This document shows, piece by piece, positions 10,027 through 19,045 of a stretch of DNA of 35,473 nucleotides. Within the stretch, counting starts at the first letter, position 1; each line of letters begins with the position of its first letter. The notes under the pieces were generated by a model, which was not told the origin of the DNA, ran no database searches, and saw only the letters and a program-made list of their open reading frames with translations. The DNA lies in contig CAIPYM010000064.1 in assembly GCA_903869345.1 (NCBI GenBank), positions 1 through 35,473 of the forward strand, read 5' to 3'. The position numbers and the translations under genes are program-made. The stretch comes from an uncultured Pseudomonadota bacterium. GTDB taxonomy: Bacteria > Pseudomonadota > Alphaproteobacteria > UBA9219.

Positions 10027-11184
10027 TTAAGGGCGAACATCGGTTTGAAATTGCGGGTGAACCAAAGCTCCCCCGCGCGTCAAGGTCATGTCTTGAACAA
10101 TGGCGTCGTCCCACGGAACGGACAGGGTTCCACCAGCGGGAGCCGATAACAAGGTCACAAGCGCAAGCACGTTGCGGGCATACAGCGCCGAGGCGTCAAT
10201 GGGCAGGAAGCTCGGGATGTTACGAGGCCCCAAGATCGTGACGCCGTGCGCCTGCACGACCTCCCCCGCCCGGCTGAGGGCGCAGTTGCCGCCCTGCTCC
10301 ACCGCCAAGTCGACAACAACCGACCCAGGCTTCATGCTGCGGACCATGTCCTCGGTCACAAGCCGAGGTGCCGCGCGTCCGGGAATCAGCGCCGTGCAAA
10401 TCACGATGTCCTGTTTTTGAATCGTGGAGGCCACCAGCTCCGCCTGACGCTTTTGGTAATCGGCACTCATTTCCTTGGCGTAGCCGCCCGTGGTCTCGGC
10501 TTTGGCGGTCTCGTCGCTCTCGACCATGACGAACGTCGCCCCCAGGCTTTGGACCTGTTCCCGCGCCACCGCGCGAACGTCGGTCGCGGACACAATAGCC
10601 CCAAGCCGTTTGGCCGTAGCAATCGCTTGCAAGCCCGCAACGCCCGCGCCCATCACAAACACACGCGCCGGGGCCAACGTGCCCGCCGCCGTCACCATCA
10701 TCGGGAACACGCGCCCAAAGTGCGCGGCGGCCTCCAAGACCGCTTTATAACCCGCAAGGTTCGACTGGCTGGAGAGAACATCCATGCTCTGCGCACGGGT
10801 GATTCGAGGTACCAGCTCCATGGCCAACGCCACCACGTTACGCTCGGCGTAAAGGGCGAGGTCCTGAGTCGCGGCGTAGGGGTTCAACATCCCCACGAGC
10901 AAGACCCCTGGCTTCAACAAACCGACGATATCCTCCCCCTCGTCGGCCCGAAGAGGCCGCTGGACCGTCAACACCACGTCCGCGCTTTGCAGGGCCTCGG
11001 CGGGGGTCGCGGCGATTCGCGCCCCGGCCGCAACGTACGAGTCATCCAGGCACGCGGCACGAACGCCCGCCCCACGCTCGACAAGCACATCGTACCCAAG
11101 CGCCTTGTATTTTTTAACCGTATCGGGCGTTGCCGCCACACGGCTTTCGTAGGGTCGTCTTTCGCGGAGAATCGCTATCTGCAT
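10027..11184 (-). CDS. pntAA: NAD(P) transhydrogenase subunit alpha, part 1
   Basis: MQIAILRERRPYESRVAATPDTVKKYKALGYDVLVERGAG; VFVMGAGVAGLQAIATAKRLGAIVSATDVR. Start corrected to the ATG at 11184. Confidence 0.95.
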   Translation of the reverse strand: MQIAILRERRPYESRVAATPDTVKKYKALGYDVLVERGAGVRAACLDDSYVAAGARIAATPAEALQSADVVLTVQRPLRADEGEDIVGLLKPGVLLVGMLNPYAATQDLALYAERNVVALAMELVPRITRAQSMDVLSSQSNLAGYKAVLEAAAHFGRVFPMMVTAAGTLAPARVFVMGAGVAGLQAIATAKRLGAIVSATDVRAVAREQVQSLGATFVMVESDETAKAETTGGYAKEMSADYQKRQAELVASTIQKQDIVICTALIPGRAAPRLVTEDMVRSMKPGSVVVDLAVEQGGNCALSRAGEVVQAHGVTILGPRNIPSFLPIDASALYARNVLALVTLLSAPAGGTLSVPWDDAIVQDMTLTRGGALVHPQFQTDVRP

Positions 11185-11401
11185 TGTCGAAAACGCCAAA
11201 CCATGAGGGGAAAAAGAGGACCCTTGCATCCTCTGAAGAGATTCCACTCTGCCTGATTCACGCGTTTCTGTGAAGACGGTTTTGCACAGCGGTTGGAGGG
11301 TCTCCGTAACAGCCTGTTAACAAGGCGTTAAGAAGTGGTGAGGGAAGACGCGGATTTCCATCCCCAAGGGATCACAGCAGTTAAGTGAGCGCCCTGCCCG
11401 T

Positions 11402-11737
11402 CTACGCCGAGCGCAGGCCTTCCCGTGGTGGGGTGGATTCACGCGAGTCAACGCGCAGCGCGTGGGCGAGTTCCAGGGCCCACGCAGCGTCCCATTCCTG
11501 AGCGCGACGGCGGTCCTCGGCGGAAAGGGTCGCGCCCTCGGCGGCGTAATGTGCACGAAGCGCCCCCAAAGCTTCAAGGCCGTAAGTAATGTCCTCGGGC
11601 AGTCCTCCGGGACCGAATCGCTGAACGACAGCCTCTAGATCGTCGCGAGTGCCCCAGAGCAGCGCTTCCTCAAGCCCTTCTGAAAGGGCTGGTGGAAGCG
11701 GGACAGAAAGGGGAATCAGCGAAGACTCAAGGGTCAT
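11402..11737 (-). CDS. Small acidic, mostly helical hypothetical protein translationally coupled to nrdA
   Basis: MTLESSLIPLSVPLPPALSEGLEEALLWGTRDDLEAVVQRFG... starts at an ATG that overlaps the nrdA TGA (ATGA). ATG 11743 is an alternative start. Confidence 0.6.
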   Translation of the reverse strand: MTLESSLIPLSVPLPPALSEGLEEALLWGTRDDLEAVVQRFGPGGLPEDITYGLEALGALRAHYAAEGATLSAEDRRRAQEWDAAWALELAHALRVDSRESTPPREGLRSA

Positions 11738-13575
11738 TGGCATGCAAGGCACTCCTCGCCGTCGGGTCCGGGCGGTGCGTCGCCCAAGAACGGCTCCCGC
11801 GTTGAGGGTGCGGGTCTGCCGGAATCCAAGGCACTCGCGCCCGACTCGGCGCGCTGAAGCGATTTGGATCGGCAATAGTATAGGCTTTTAACGCCTTTTT
11901 TCCAGGCCCGAACGTGCAGCCGGTGGAGAACGCGTTTATGAACGTTCGCGGGCAAGAAAAGATTGAGGCTTTGGGCTTGGCAGACGAAGGGTGTCCTGTC
12001 GGCAGCCAGATCGATGAGCCACCGTTGGTCCATCTCAAACGCCGTCTTGAACACGTCGCGTTCGTGGGGCGAAAGAAACGCGAGGTGCTGAACCGAGCCC
12101 TCGTTGGTGGTGATGGAGCTCCACGTGGCCTCGTCGTTGTGCCCGTGGGATTCCAGCACGCGGGCGAGGTAGGGATTGCGCACCGGAAAACTGCCCGAAA
12201 GTGTTTTGTGCGTAAAACTGTTAGCAGCCGTGGGTTCGATGCCGGGGCTCGATCCACCACAGATGATGGAAATCGACGCGGTCGGGGCCACGGACAGTTT
12301 GTTGGAAAACCGCTCCATCACGCCGTAATCGGCGGCATCGGGGCAGGGGCCTCGCTCGTGCGCGAGGTGCGTGGATGCGGCATCGGCCTGGGCACGAAGG
12401 TGTTTAAAGATCCGCGTGTTCCAGACTTTGGCCATGACGCTTTCAACGGGCACGTTCTGGCTTTGCAGAAACGAATGGAGCCCCATGACGCCAAGGCCCA
12501 CCGAACGCTCCCGCTGCGCGGAATAGGCTGCGCGGGCCATGGAGGGCGGGGCACGGTGGATGAAATCCTCGAGGACGTTGTCGAGGAACCTTAGGCAGTC
12601 CTCCACAAACGTCGGATGGTTTTCCCATTCGGGAAACATCGCAAGATTCACCGATCCCAGGCAGCAAACGGCGGTGCGTTCGTGCCCGTCCCGGTCGAGG
12701 CCCGTGGGCAGCGTGATCTCGGTGCACAGGTTGGACATCTTCACTTTGAGCCCCGCAAGCTTGTGATGCTCGGGGATCGCGCGGTTCACGGCGTCAATGA
12801 ACAACAGGTAGGGCTCGCCCGTTTCCATGCGGGCGGTCAGGATTCGGATCCAGAGGGCGCGGGCGCTCACGGTTGCCATCGCCGCGCCGTCCTTGGGGCT
12901 GGTCAGCGCCCAAGGCTCGTCGTTCTCCACGGCCCGCATAAACGAGTCGGAAACAACAACCCCGTGGTGCAGGTTCAGCGCTTTCCGGTTGGGGTCCCCG
13001 CCGGTAGGACGGCGCATTTCGATGAACTCTTCAATCTCGGGATGCCAAACCGGCAGGTAGCACGCCGCCGATCCTCGCCGCAGGCTGCCCTGGCTGATCG
13101 CCAACGTCAGGCGGTCTTGCACGCCGATGAACGGCATAATGCCCGAGGTTTTGCCGTTCCGACCCACGGACTCGCCGACCGAACGGAGGTTGCCCCAATA
13201 GGACCCAATCCCGCCTCCGCGCGCGGCGAGCCAGACGTTCTCGTTCCAGAGGTCCACAATCCCTTCCAGGCTGTCGGAGCACTCGTTCAGGAAGCACGAA
13301 ATGGGAAGCCCCCGATTCGCGCCGCCGTTGCTGAGAACAGGGGTGGAGGGCATGAACCAAAAGCGGCTGATGTAGTCGTAAAGTCGTTCGGCGTGCGCGG
13401 TGTCGTCGGCGTACGTCAGGGCAACGCGGGCGAACATGTCCTGAGGCCCTTCGCCCGGCAGCAAGTACCGGTCTTGCAGGGTTGCACGCCCGAACGTGGT
13501 CAGCAGCGAATCGCGCGAGGGATCAACGGTGATCCGTGGGCCATGGGACGTTTGGCGGGCATCAAACAGCGACAT
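11734..13575 (-). CDS. nrdA: Ribonucleoside-diphosphate reductase class I, large (alpha) subunit, no ATP-cone
   Basis: Catalytic signatures: LPISCFLNECSD, MSNLCTEITLPT (NxCxE), TAVCCLGSVNL, KGVKSLYYCRS (Tyr-Tyr), C-terminal ECLACQ (CxxC). Confidence 0.95.
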   Translation of the reverse strand: MSLFDARQTSHGPRITVDPSRDSLLTTFGRATLQDRYLLPGEGPQDMFARVALTYADDTAHAERLYDYISRFWFMPSTPVLSNGGANRGLPISCFLNECSDSLEGIVDLWNENVWLAARGGGIGSYWGNLRSVGESVGRNGKTSGIMPFIGVQDRLTLAISQGSLRRGSAACYLPVWHPEIEEFIEMRRPTGGDPNRKALNLHHGVVVSDSFMRAVENDEPWALTSPKDGAAMATVSARALWIRILTARMETGEPYLLFIDAVNRAIPEHHKLAGLKVKMSNLCTEITLPTGLDRDGHERTAVCCLGSVNLAMFPEWENHPTFVEDCLRFLDNVLEDFIHRAPPSMARAAYSAQRERSVGLGVMGLHSFLQSQNVPVESVMAKVWNTRIFKHLRAQADAASTHLAHERGPCPDAADYGVMERFSNKLSVAPTASISIICGGSSPGIEPTAANSFTHKTLSGSFPVRNPYLARVLESHGHNDEATWSSITTNEGSVQHLAFLSPHERDVFKTAFEMDQRWLIDLAADRTPFVCQAQSLNLFLPANVHKRVLHRLHVRAWKKGVKSLYYCRSKSLQRAESGASALDSGRPAPSTREPFLGDAPPGPDGEECLACQ

Positions 13576-13644
13576 CGGAGCCTTTCCTGCGGGCGTTCGG
13601 ACGGTCCCATCCTACGGCCCAACCTGTAGGGAGATGGGAGAGTC

Positions 13645-13672
13645 ATTCTACCACATCATGTCCCCCTGTCAC
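13645..13672 (-). promoter_or_regulatory. Candidate sigma70-type promoter for nrdA
   Basis: On the minus strand GTGACA-N16-TAGAAT, about 70 bp upstream of the nrdA ATG. Confidence 0.4.
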
Positions 13673-13683
13673 GGCACTTGCTT

Positions 13684-13717
13684 GGGGCTTCAAGCCCCTT
13701 TTGGGTTCAGGGAACCC
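13684..13717. repeat. Two consecutive perfect inverted repeats (hairpins) between marR and nrdA
   Basis: GGGGC-TTCAA-GCCCC (13684-13698) and GGGTTC-AGG-GAACCC (13703-13717). Confidence 0.6.
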
Positions 13718-13774
13718 CCTTCCCTTCTCCTGCGAATGGGAAAGGGATCGTCCTTGTTGCGCGGGGGGTGCACG

Positions 13775-14236
13775 TCACGGCTTGACGCGGGGGCCGTCGG
13801 CTTGATCAGTCCAAAACCTCTCCAGCTTGCGGAGCGTGTCCAGGGCCGAGGTCAGGACAGCGGCGGTGATTCCTCGGACTTCCAAGGCCTTCACATGCCG
13901 ATCGAGCGATTCATTCAGCCGGGCGTGCAGCGCCAGACCTTTTTCCGAGAGCTTCACGCGAACCGAGCGTCGATCGTGAATCGAGCGTTCCTGTTGCAGG
14001 TAGCCGTTGTCGAACATTTTCTTGACGTTGTACGAGACGTTGGACCCCAGGTAGTACCCACGCTCGGTGAGTTCGCCGATGGTCATTTCATCGTGCGCAA
14101 TGTTGTAGAGGACGAGCGCTTGCACGTTGTTGATGTCCTGGATTCCCCAGCGGTCGAGGTCCGCCTTGATGACTTCCAAAAAATGCCGATGCCCTCGTTC
14201 GAGAAGCAAAAGAAGATTATCGTAAGGTTGCCGCAT
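13775..14236 (-). CDS. MarR/winged-helix transcriptional regulator, LdtR-like
   Basis: NNVQALVLYNIAHDEMTIGELTERGYYLGSNVSYNVKKMFDNGYLQQERSIHDRRSVRVKLSEKG, the conserved wHTH of the alphaproteobacterial LdtR-type family. Confidence 0.85.
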   Translation of the reverse strand: MRQPYDNLLLLLERGHRHFLEVIKADLDRWGIQDINNVQALVLYNIAHDEMTIGELTERGYYLGSNVSYNVKKMFDNGYLQQERSIHDRRSVRVKLSEKGLALHARLNESLDRHVKALEVRGITAAVLTSALDTLRKLERFWTDQADGPRVKP

Positions 14237-14273
14237 AGGGGTGTCCCTCTCGGTGTTGGCGGGCCATCAAGGG

Positions 14274-14819
14274 CTAGGGGGTCCGTGCCCGTTGGTCGTG
14301 GCGCATTTGCCGTGCACGCGACAGGATGGCGTTTTCAAGATTCGTCGCCACCTCCGGTGCAGCGGCCTGATCCAGCCAGTTGCCCTTTTTGTCCTGGACT
14401 TGGCGGAAAACGGTCACGCGCACCCCGTCGGCCCGCAAGGTGCGGTCCAGAATCAGAATGCTCACCTTCACCCGCTCACCCTTGATTCCGGCAGGCGTGG
14501 ACCAGTCGGTGGTGATGACTCCCCCGAAGGGGTCAGCGACCGCGAGGGGCAAAAACGACACGGTATCCAACGTGGCTCGCCAGAGGAGGGCGTTCACACC
14601 GAGGCCCGAGGCCGGATCGCTCGAATCGTCTTTGCCGCGACCCAAAAGGCTAAAGCCCCCGTTATCCCCGGACAGGCTGCCATGCTCGTACAGCGTTTCT
14701 TTGTCTTTGTCGGTGTACGTGGGATCGGTTTGCAGCCCCAAAGAGGAACAGGCCCCGAGCCCCCCCACCAGAATCAAAGCCAACGTCAGGCGACCAAAAG
14801 ACATCACGATGCTGTTCAT
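14274..14819 (-). CDS. DUF3576-family lipoprotein
   Basis: Signal peptide with lipobox GGLGACSS; GLGVNALLWRATLDTVSFLPLAVADPFGGVITTDWSTPAGIKGERVKVSILILDRTLRADGVRVTVFRQV. Confidence 0.85.
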   Translation of the reverse strand: MNSIVMSFGRLTLALILVGGLGACSSLGLQTDPTYTDKDKETLYEHGSLSGDNGGFSLLGRGKDDSSDPASGLGVNALLWRATLDTVSFLPLAVADPFGGVITTDWSTPAGIKGERVKVSILILDRTLRADGVRVTVFRQVQDKKGNWLDQAAAPEVATNLENAILSRARQMRHDQRARTP

Positions 14820-14921
14820 CCTTGCTCCTCCGCGCGGGTGGACGGGATGGGAAACGACCCGCTCCTCCCGTCGATCGGGCAGAGCAAGACCCCTTTATGT
14901 GCGCCCGTTGGCAGGCGAAAA

Positions 14922-15797
14922 TCAACTGCCCGACGGCTCGCCGTTCAGAAGAGCGTCATCCACCTCGCCCCGAAAAACAAGGGTGGCCTCGCCTTCCATG
15001 AAAACGTGCTGATCCTCCTCGCGCCAAGCAATCGCCAAGTCTCCGCCGTCCAGGACCACCGTGGCCGCACGTTCGGTCAGCCCGCGCCGCACGGCGGCCA
15101 CAAGCGCTGCACAGGCACCCGAACCACACGCCTGGGTGATCCCCGCGCCGCGCTCCCACACCCGCATACGCAATTGCGTCGGGGAGAGAATCTGCACAAC
15201 CTCAATGTTGGAGCGGTCCGGAAAAAGAGGATTGTTTTCCAACCCAGGCCCCAGGGTCTCCAGTGGCACGGCCTCGGCGTTGGGCACGAAAAACACCGCG
15301 TGCGTATTGCCCACGTTCACGCAACACGGCTCCTGCAAGGAGCCCGCCGCCAAAGGCACCCGCAGCGTGTCCACGTCTCGTGCTAGAGGGATCGCCTCCC
15401 ACGCGCAACGCGGCACGCCCTGGTCCACACACACATGCCCGCCCGCGACACGTTCAGCACGCACGAGTCCCCCCAGGGTCTGAAGGGTCACTCGACTCCG
15501 ACCTTCTGCCGCGAACAAAAGCTGAGCCACGCACCGCGTCGCGTTACCACACGTCGAGACCACCGACCCGTCGCTGTTGAAGAGACGCAGGAACACATCG
15601 GCGGAATCGGACGGAAGAGTAGGCCCCGAATCGGGAAGCGGGCGCTCCAACACAACGATCTGATCACACCCGATGCCGCGATGACGGTCCGCCAGGCGTC
15701 GGCACGCGGCCTCGTCCAAAACAAGGGGCACATCGCGGGCATCCAGGATCACAAAATCGTTTCCCAGGCCGTGCATTTTGATGAAAGAACGTCCCAT
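14922..15797 (-). CDS. dapF: Diaminopimelate epimerase
   Basis: FIKMHGLGNDFVILDAR; STCGNATRCVAQLL; ERGAGITQACGSGACAALVAAVRRG (both catalytic Cys). Confidence 0.96.
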   Translation of the reverse strand: MGRSFIKMHGLGNDFVILDARDVPLVLDEAACRRLADRHRGIGCDQIVVLERPLPDSGPTLPSDSADVFLRLFNSDGSVVSTCGNATRCVAQLLFAAEGRSRVTLQTLGGLVRAERVAGGHVCVDQGVPRCAWEAIPLARDVDTLRVPLAAGSLQEPCCVNVGNTHAVFFVPNAEAVPLETLGPGLENNPLFPDRSNIEVVQILSPTQLRMRVWERGAGITQACGSGACAALVAAVRRGLTERAATVVLDGGDLAIAWREEDQHVFMEGEATLVFRGEVDDALLNGEPSGS

Positions 15798-15812
15798 GTG
15801 CGTACTCTCCTT

Positions 15813-17162
15813 CTAGGGGGAAGACGAACTCTTAGCGACCAACGACGAAGGATCATCTGCCGAGATTTGGTGTGGCAAGGGAGGAGCGCTTGCGTGCGGA
15901 ACAGGTGCGGCCAACAAGCGATCGGCTTTCCGCAGTTCGGGGAAGACTTTGGCCCAAATAAGGGTCACGGCAATCGCGCCGAGGCCTCCAAACAAGGCAG
16001 CCCCCACAGGCCCCAGCCAGAGCACAATGGCCCCGCTTTCAAACTTACTCAGTTCGTCCGACGACCGTTTGCAGAGGCCCGCCACCGAGCCCACACGTCC
16101 CTGAAGGTGGCTCGGGGTGACGATTTGCACAATGCTCTGACGAATAAAGTTGGCCACGGACGAGCCCACCCCCGCAATCCCCAGCATGATGAGCGAGAGC
16201 CCAAACGTTTGGGAAAGGGCGAAGACGCTGATGGCCGTGCCATACAGTAACGAGCCGCCGAGCATCCAAAGCCCCGCGTGGCGGCGGATGGGCACGATGC
16301 TGAACACGAGCGTCGCGAGTCCGGTGCCGATGGCCGTTGCCGACCGCAAGAGCCCGAATCCCTCCGGGCCGACGTTCAGCAAGTCTTGCGCGAACACGGG
16401 CAACAGGGCGGAGGCATCGCCAAGCAGGAGGGCGCAAAACTCCAGCGACAACACGGCAAACACAAAGGGGTTGGAACGCACGTACCGCAGCCCCTCCAGC
16501 ATCAGGGCCGGACCGCGCCCTTCGGTCGGGGGGACCTTTTGCACAACATGGAGGAAAAGAAGGGCAACAACACCGGATAAGTAAAGCCCCCCGACCACGC
16601 CGTACGTGAGGGGCATGGACAATGCGCAGAGAAGCCCGGCCAACCAGGGCCCCACGATCATCCCGGACATCACCCCGATGCTGTTCCACGCCACCGATCG
16701 TGGAAGCGCAGCCGAGGGCACCAACATGTGCACGAGGGCCATGTTGGCGGGGACCATGAACGCCTGGGCCGCTCCGAACAAGGACGCGAGGGCAAAAAGC
16801 GCCACAAGGGGCGGATGAACCAGCATCGAAAGCCCGACAAGAAGGCCTGCGCAGACGGCCTGAAGACCGTAGGAGATCAGAAGAATCCGACGGCGGTCGT
16901 AACGGTCTGCCGCGACGCCCGCGAACAACATCAGAAGAATCACCGGCACAAGCTGCGCAAGACCGATCATGCCGACGAGAAACGCACTCGTCTCAACCGT
17001 GTGGGTTTGGCGAGCGAGAACGTACACCTGCCAGCCGAGGGCCACGCCTTGCGCGGATGTCCCTGAAACCGTGAGAACGCGGGAAACCCAAAACAACGCA
17101 AACGGACGCGAACGAAAGGGGTTCGTGCTGACCGGGGAGGGGGAAGCTGAATCGCGGCTCAT
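15813..17162 (-). CDS. MFS transporter (EntS-like group)
   Basis: NPFRSRPFALFWVSRVLTVSGTSAQGVALGWQVYVLAR; GVAADRYDRRRILLISYGLQAV; 12-TM-like hydrophobic pattern. Confidence 0.88.
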   Translation of the reverse strand: MSRDSASPSPVSTNPFRSRPFALFWVSRVLTVSGTSAQGVALGWQVYVLARQTHTVETSAFLVGMIGLAQLVPVILLMLFAGVAADRYDRRRILLISYGLQAVCAGLLVGLSMLVHPPLVALFALASLFGAAQAFMVPANMALVHMLVPSAALPRSVAWNSIGVMSGMIVGPWLAGLLCALSMPLTYGVVGGLYLSGVVALLFLHVVQKVPPTEGRGPALMLEGLRYVRSNPFVFAVLSLEFCALLLGDASALLPVFAQDLLNVGPEGFGLLRSATAIGTGLATLVFSIVPIRRHAGLWMLGGSLLYGTAISVFALSQTFGLSLIMLGIAGVGSSVANFIRQSIVQIVTPSHLQGRVGSVAGLCKRSSDELSKFESGAIVLWLGPVGAALFGGLGAIAVTLIWAKVFPELRKADRLLAAPVPHASAPPLPHQISADDPSSLVAKSSSSP

Positions 17163-17214
17163 GGATAAGGTCGTTTTCGGCCAGCGTCCGACAAAAAGAA
17201 AGCCCCGTCGTCCA

Positions 17215-17240
17215 AAAAGGAAGGGACGCCCTCCTCTTTT
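17215..17240. terminator. Imperfect bidirectional rho-independent terminator candidate
   Basis: aaaaaggaagggacgccctcctctttt: GC hairpin with a one-base bulge flanked by A- and T-tracts, downstream of the glycosyltransferase gene on the minus strand. Confidence 0.35.
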
Positions 17241-17362
17241 GGCAAACGGTTCCTCATCGCCTCCACGAGACCTGTCTCTCTTTTTTGTTTGAATTGACGA
17301 TCAAGCAAGCTGGAGATGGCAACGTGACGGTCATTCCGGGCCGAGCGAATCGCCCCCAGGCC

Positions 17363-18106
17363 TCACCGCCAATACGCAGCGAGCCACCGGGCGGGGCGCA
17401 TGAATTTACCGAAGGGACGAAGAACCTTGCGCCGCCCGTAGCGCCACTTTTGGATTGCCTCGGGCGGGTTGGGCGAACCATGAAACACCAAAACGTGGCA
17501 CCCCTCGGGAAGTCGGGACGGTTGGAGCACCTTCAAAAACCCCTTGGGCAGGCTGTGTTTTGTGAAGCTCTTGCACCACGCCTCGGGCCACCACACCGCG
17601 CCCTCGCGGGCGTCAAGGCGCTGCGTGACGTAGATTTGCTCGGTCCTGTTTTCGGCCACAACCTTGTCGGGGTCGCGCTCGTACTCCTCAAAAACGTAAG
17701 GGGTCTGTCCCGCCTCAAAGCGGAACACGGACGAATTGCCCACGCGCCGATCGGGATGAGTCCAGTTGTGGATGATGCAGAACCGCCCCGGCTCAAACGC
17801 GAAAAACGGATCAAGGCTGTCCGTCACAACCACATCCAGGTCCAGAAAAAGCGTCGAGCCTTCGAGGTCCGCAAGCGGGGCCGCAAACAGCGAAATCTTG
17901 CGCCACGCTTGCGTTTCCGGCCGGTTGGGAAGGTGGCAGGGGGGGAGAGGCCGAACCTCAATGCTCGGATCCAGCCCTTCGGGGCACTCGGTTAAACACA
18001 CAAACCGATGCGGGAGGCTCAGGTGCCGCGCCACCATGTTGCGCAGAACGTTGACGTACTCGGGACCATAAAGCGTGCCCCATTTCATGCAAACGACGTT
18101 GACCAT
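17363..18106 (-). CDS. Glycosyltransferase-like protein with DxD motif
   Basis: VVCMKWGTLYGPEYVNVLRNMVARHL...; LADLEGSTLFLDLDVVVTDSLDPFF (DLD metal-binding motif as in GT8-type folds); CHVLVFHGSPNPPEA. Confidence 0.65.
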   Translation of the reverse strand: MVNVVCMKWGTLYGPEYVNVLRNMVARHLSLPHRFVCLTECPEGLDPSIEVRPLPPCHLPNRPETQAWRKISLFAAPLADLEGSTLFLDLDVVVTDSLDPFFAFEPGRFCIIHNWTHPDRRVGNSSVFRFEAGQTPYVFEEYERDPDKVVAENRTEQIYVTQRLDAREGAVWWPEAWCKSFTKHSLPKGFLKVLQPSRLPEGCHVLVFHGSPNPPEAIQKWRYGRRKVLRPFGKFMRPARWLAAYWR

Positions 18107-18109
18107 GGG

Positions 18110-19042
18110 TTACACCTCCTCGGTCGGAATCGGGGGGGACTTTGGGGCCGTTCCCACGCGCACGATTTGATAAACGGCGAGCAGCAAAAGGACCATGGAG
18201 ATCACGCGTACCGGCCCGAACGGTTCCCCCAGAAAGAAATGCCCGATGAGCACAGCGACAAGCGGCGTCGGCATTTCCAGAAAACTCGCGGTCGGCGCAT
18301 CCACGTGGCGCAAACCGCGATAATAGAGGTTGGTTGCAGCACCCAAAACGAACGTTGCAACACCAATCAAGAGAACCCACTTAAGGGGCGAGAGTGTGAA
18401 CGTCAGGTTCTCGGGTGGGACAAAAATCAGCAAAGGCATGAGCAAAACGACCGTCACACCGTACCGTAAAATTGTGAATTCATTGATGGGGAGGTCTGAC
18501 GTTTTCAGCAAAAACCTTCCCAGGGTGATGGTAGCTCCCCAGGAAAAAACAGCGCCCACAATGGCCAGAATCCCGATGCTATCGAATGCAGCTCCCCCCT
18601 TCTCCCAAGAAGGGACTGACATGCTCCAAGAGGCCATCAGCGCCAGCACAATCCAGGGAATCGCACGCCTGGAAAGACGTTCCTTGAGGAAAAGGGCCGA
18701 CAACATCAAGACCGCCAAGGGCACGAGACGTTCCAGGACCGTCGCTACGCTTGCACCCAAATGGCCGAGGGCAATTGTGAAAGAGAGCGTTCCACCCATC
18801 GAGACGCTACTGAGTAAGGGCACTTGCCAAGGATAGCGACGTAAAAACGTCGTCATCTTTGTCCAAGATGGGCGAACAAGGGTTGTGAGAAAAAGCGTGG
18901 CAATTCCAAACACCAACGCGGTGAGAACAACCGGGTGAATATCGCGCACGAGAAGGGTGCGCGTCACATGAATCAAACCACACAAAAGGGCTGAAGCGAC
19001 AATCTGCCCATGCGCGAGGCGGAGGTGATGGAAGGCAGGCAC
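18110..19042 (-). CDS. EamA/DMT-family transporter (copy 2)
   Basis: 10-TM-like EamA repeats; RLVPLAVLMLSALFLKERLSRRAIPWI; PTPLVAVLIGHFFLGEPF; C-terminus PPIPTEEV. Confidence 0.9.
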   Translation of the reverse strand: MPAFHHLRLAHGQIVASALLCGLIHVTRTLLVRDIHPVVLTALVFGIATLFLTTLVRPSWTKMTTFLRRYPWQVPLLSSVSMGGTLSFTIALGHLGASVATVLERLVPLAVLMLSALFLKERLSRRAIPWIVLALMASWSMSVPSWEKGGAAFDSIGILAIVGAVFSWGATITLGRFLLKTSDLPINEFTILRYGVTVVLLMPLLIFVPPENLTFTLSPLKWVLLIGVATFVLGAATNLYYRGLRHVDAPTASFLEMPTPLVAVLIGHFFLGEPFGPVRVISMVLLLLAVYQIVRVGTAPKSPPIPTEEV

Positions 19043-19045
19043 AGG

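Noticed and set aside
11734-13575. Possible truncation of NrdA because no N-terminal ATP-cone is present (613 aa)
   Set aside because: All catalytic residues and the C-terminal CxxC are present; ATP-cone-less NrdA of this size is known in Alphaproteobacteria.
13684-13702. GGGGCTTCAAGCCCCTTTT as a plus-strand rho-independent terminator
   Set aside because: No plus-strand gene lies upstream; neighbouring genes are on the minus strand, where the hairpin lacks a T-tract.
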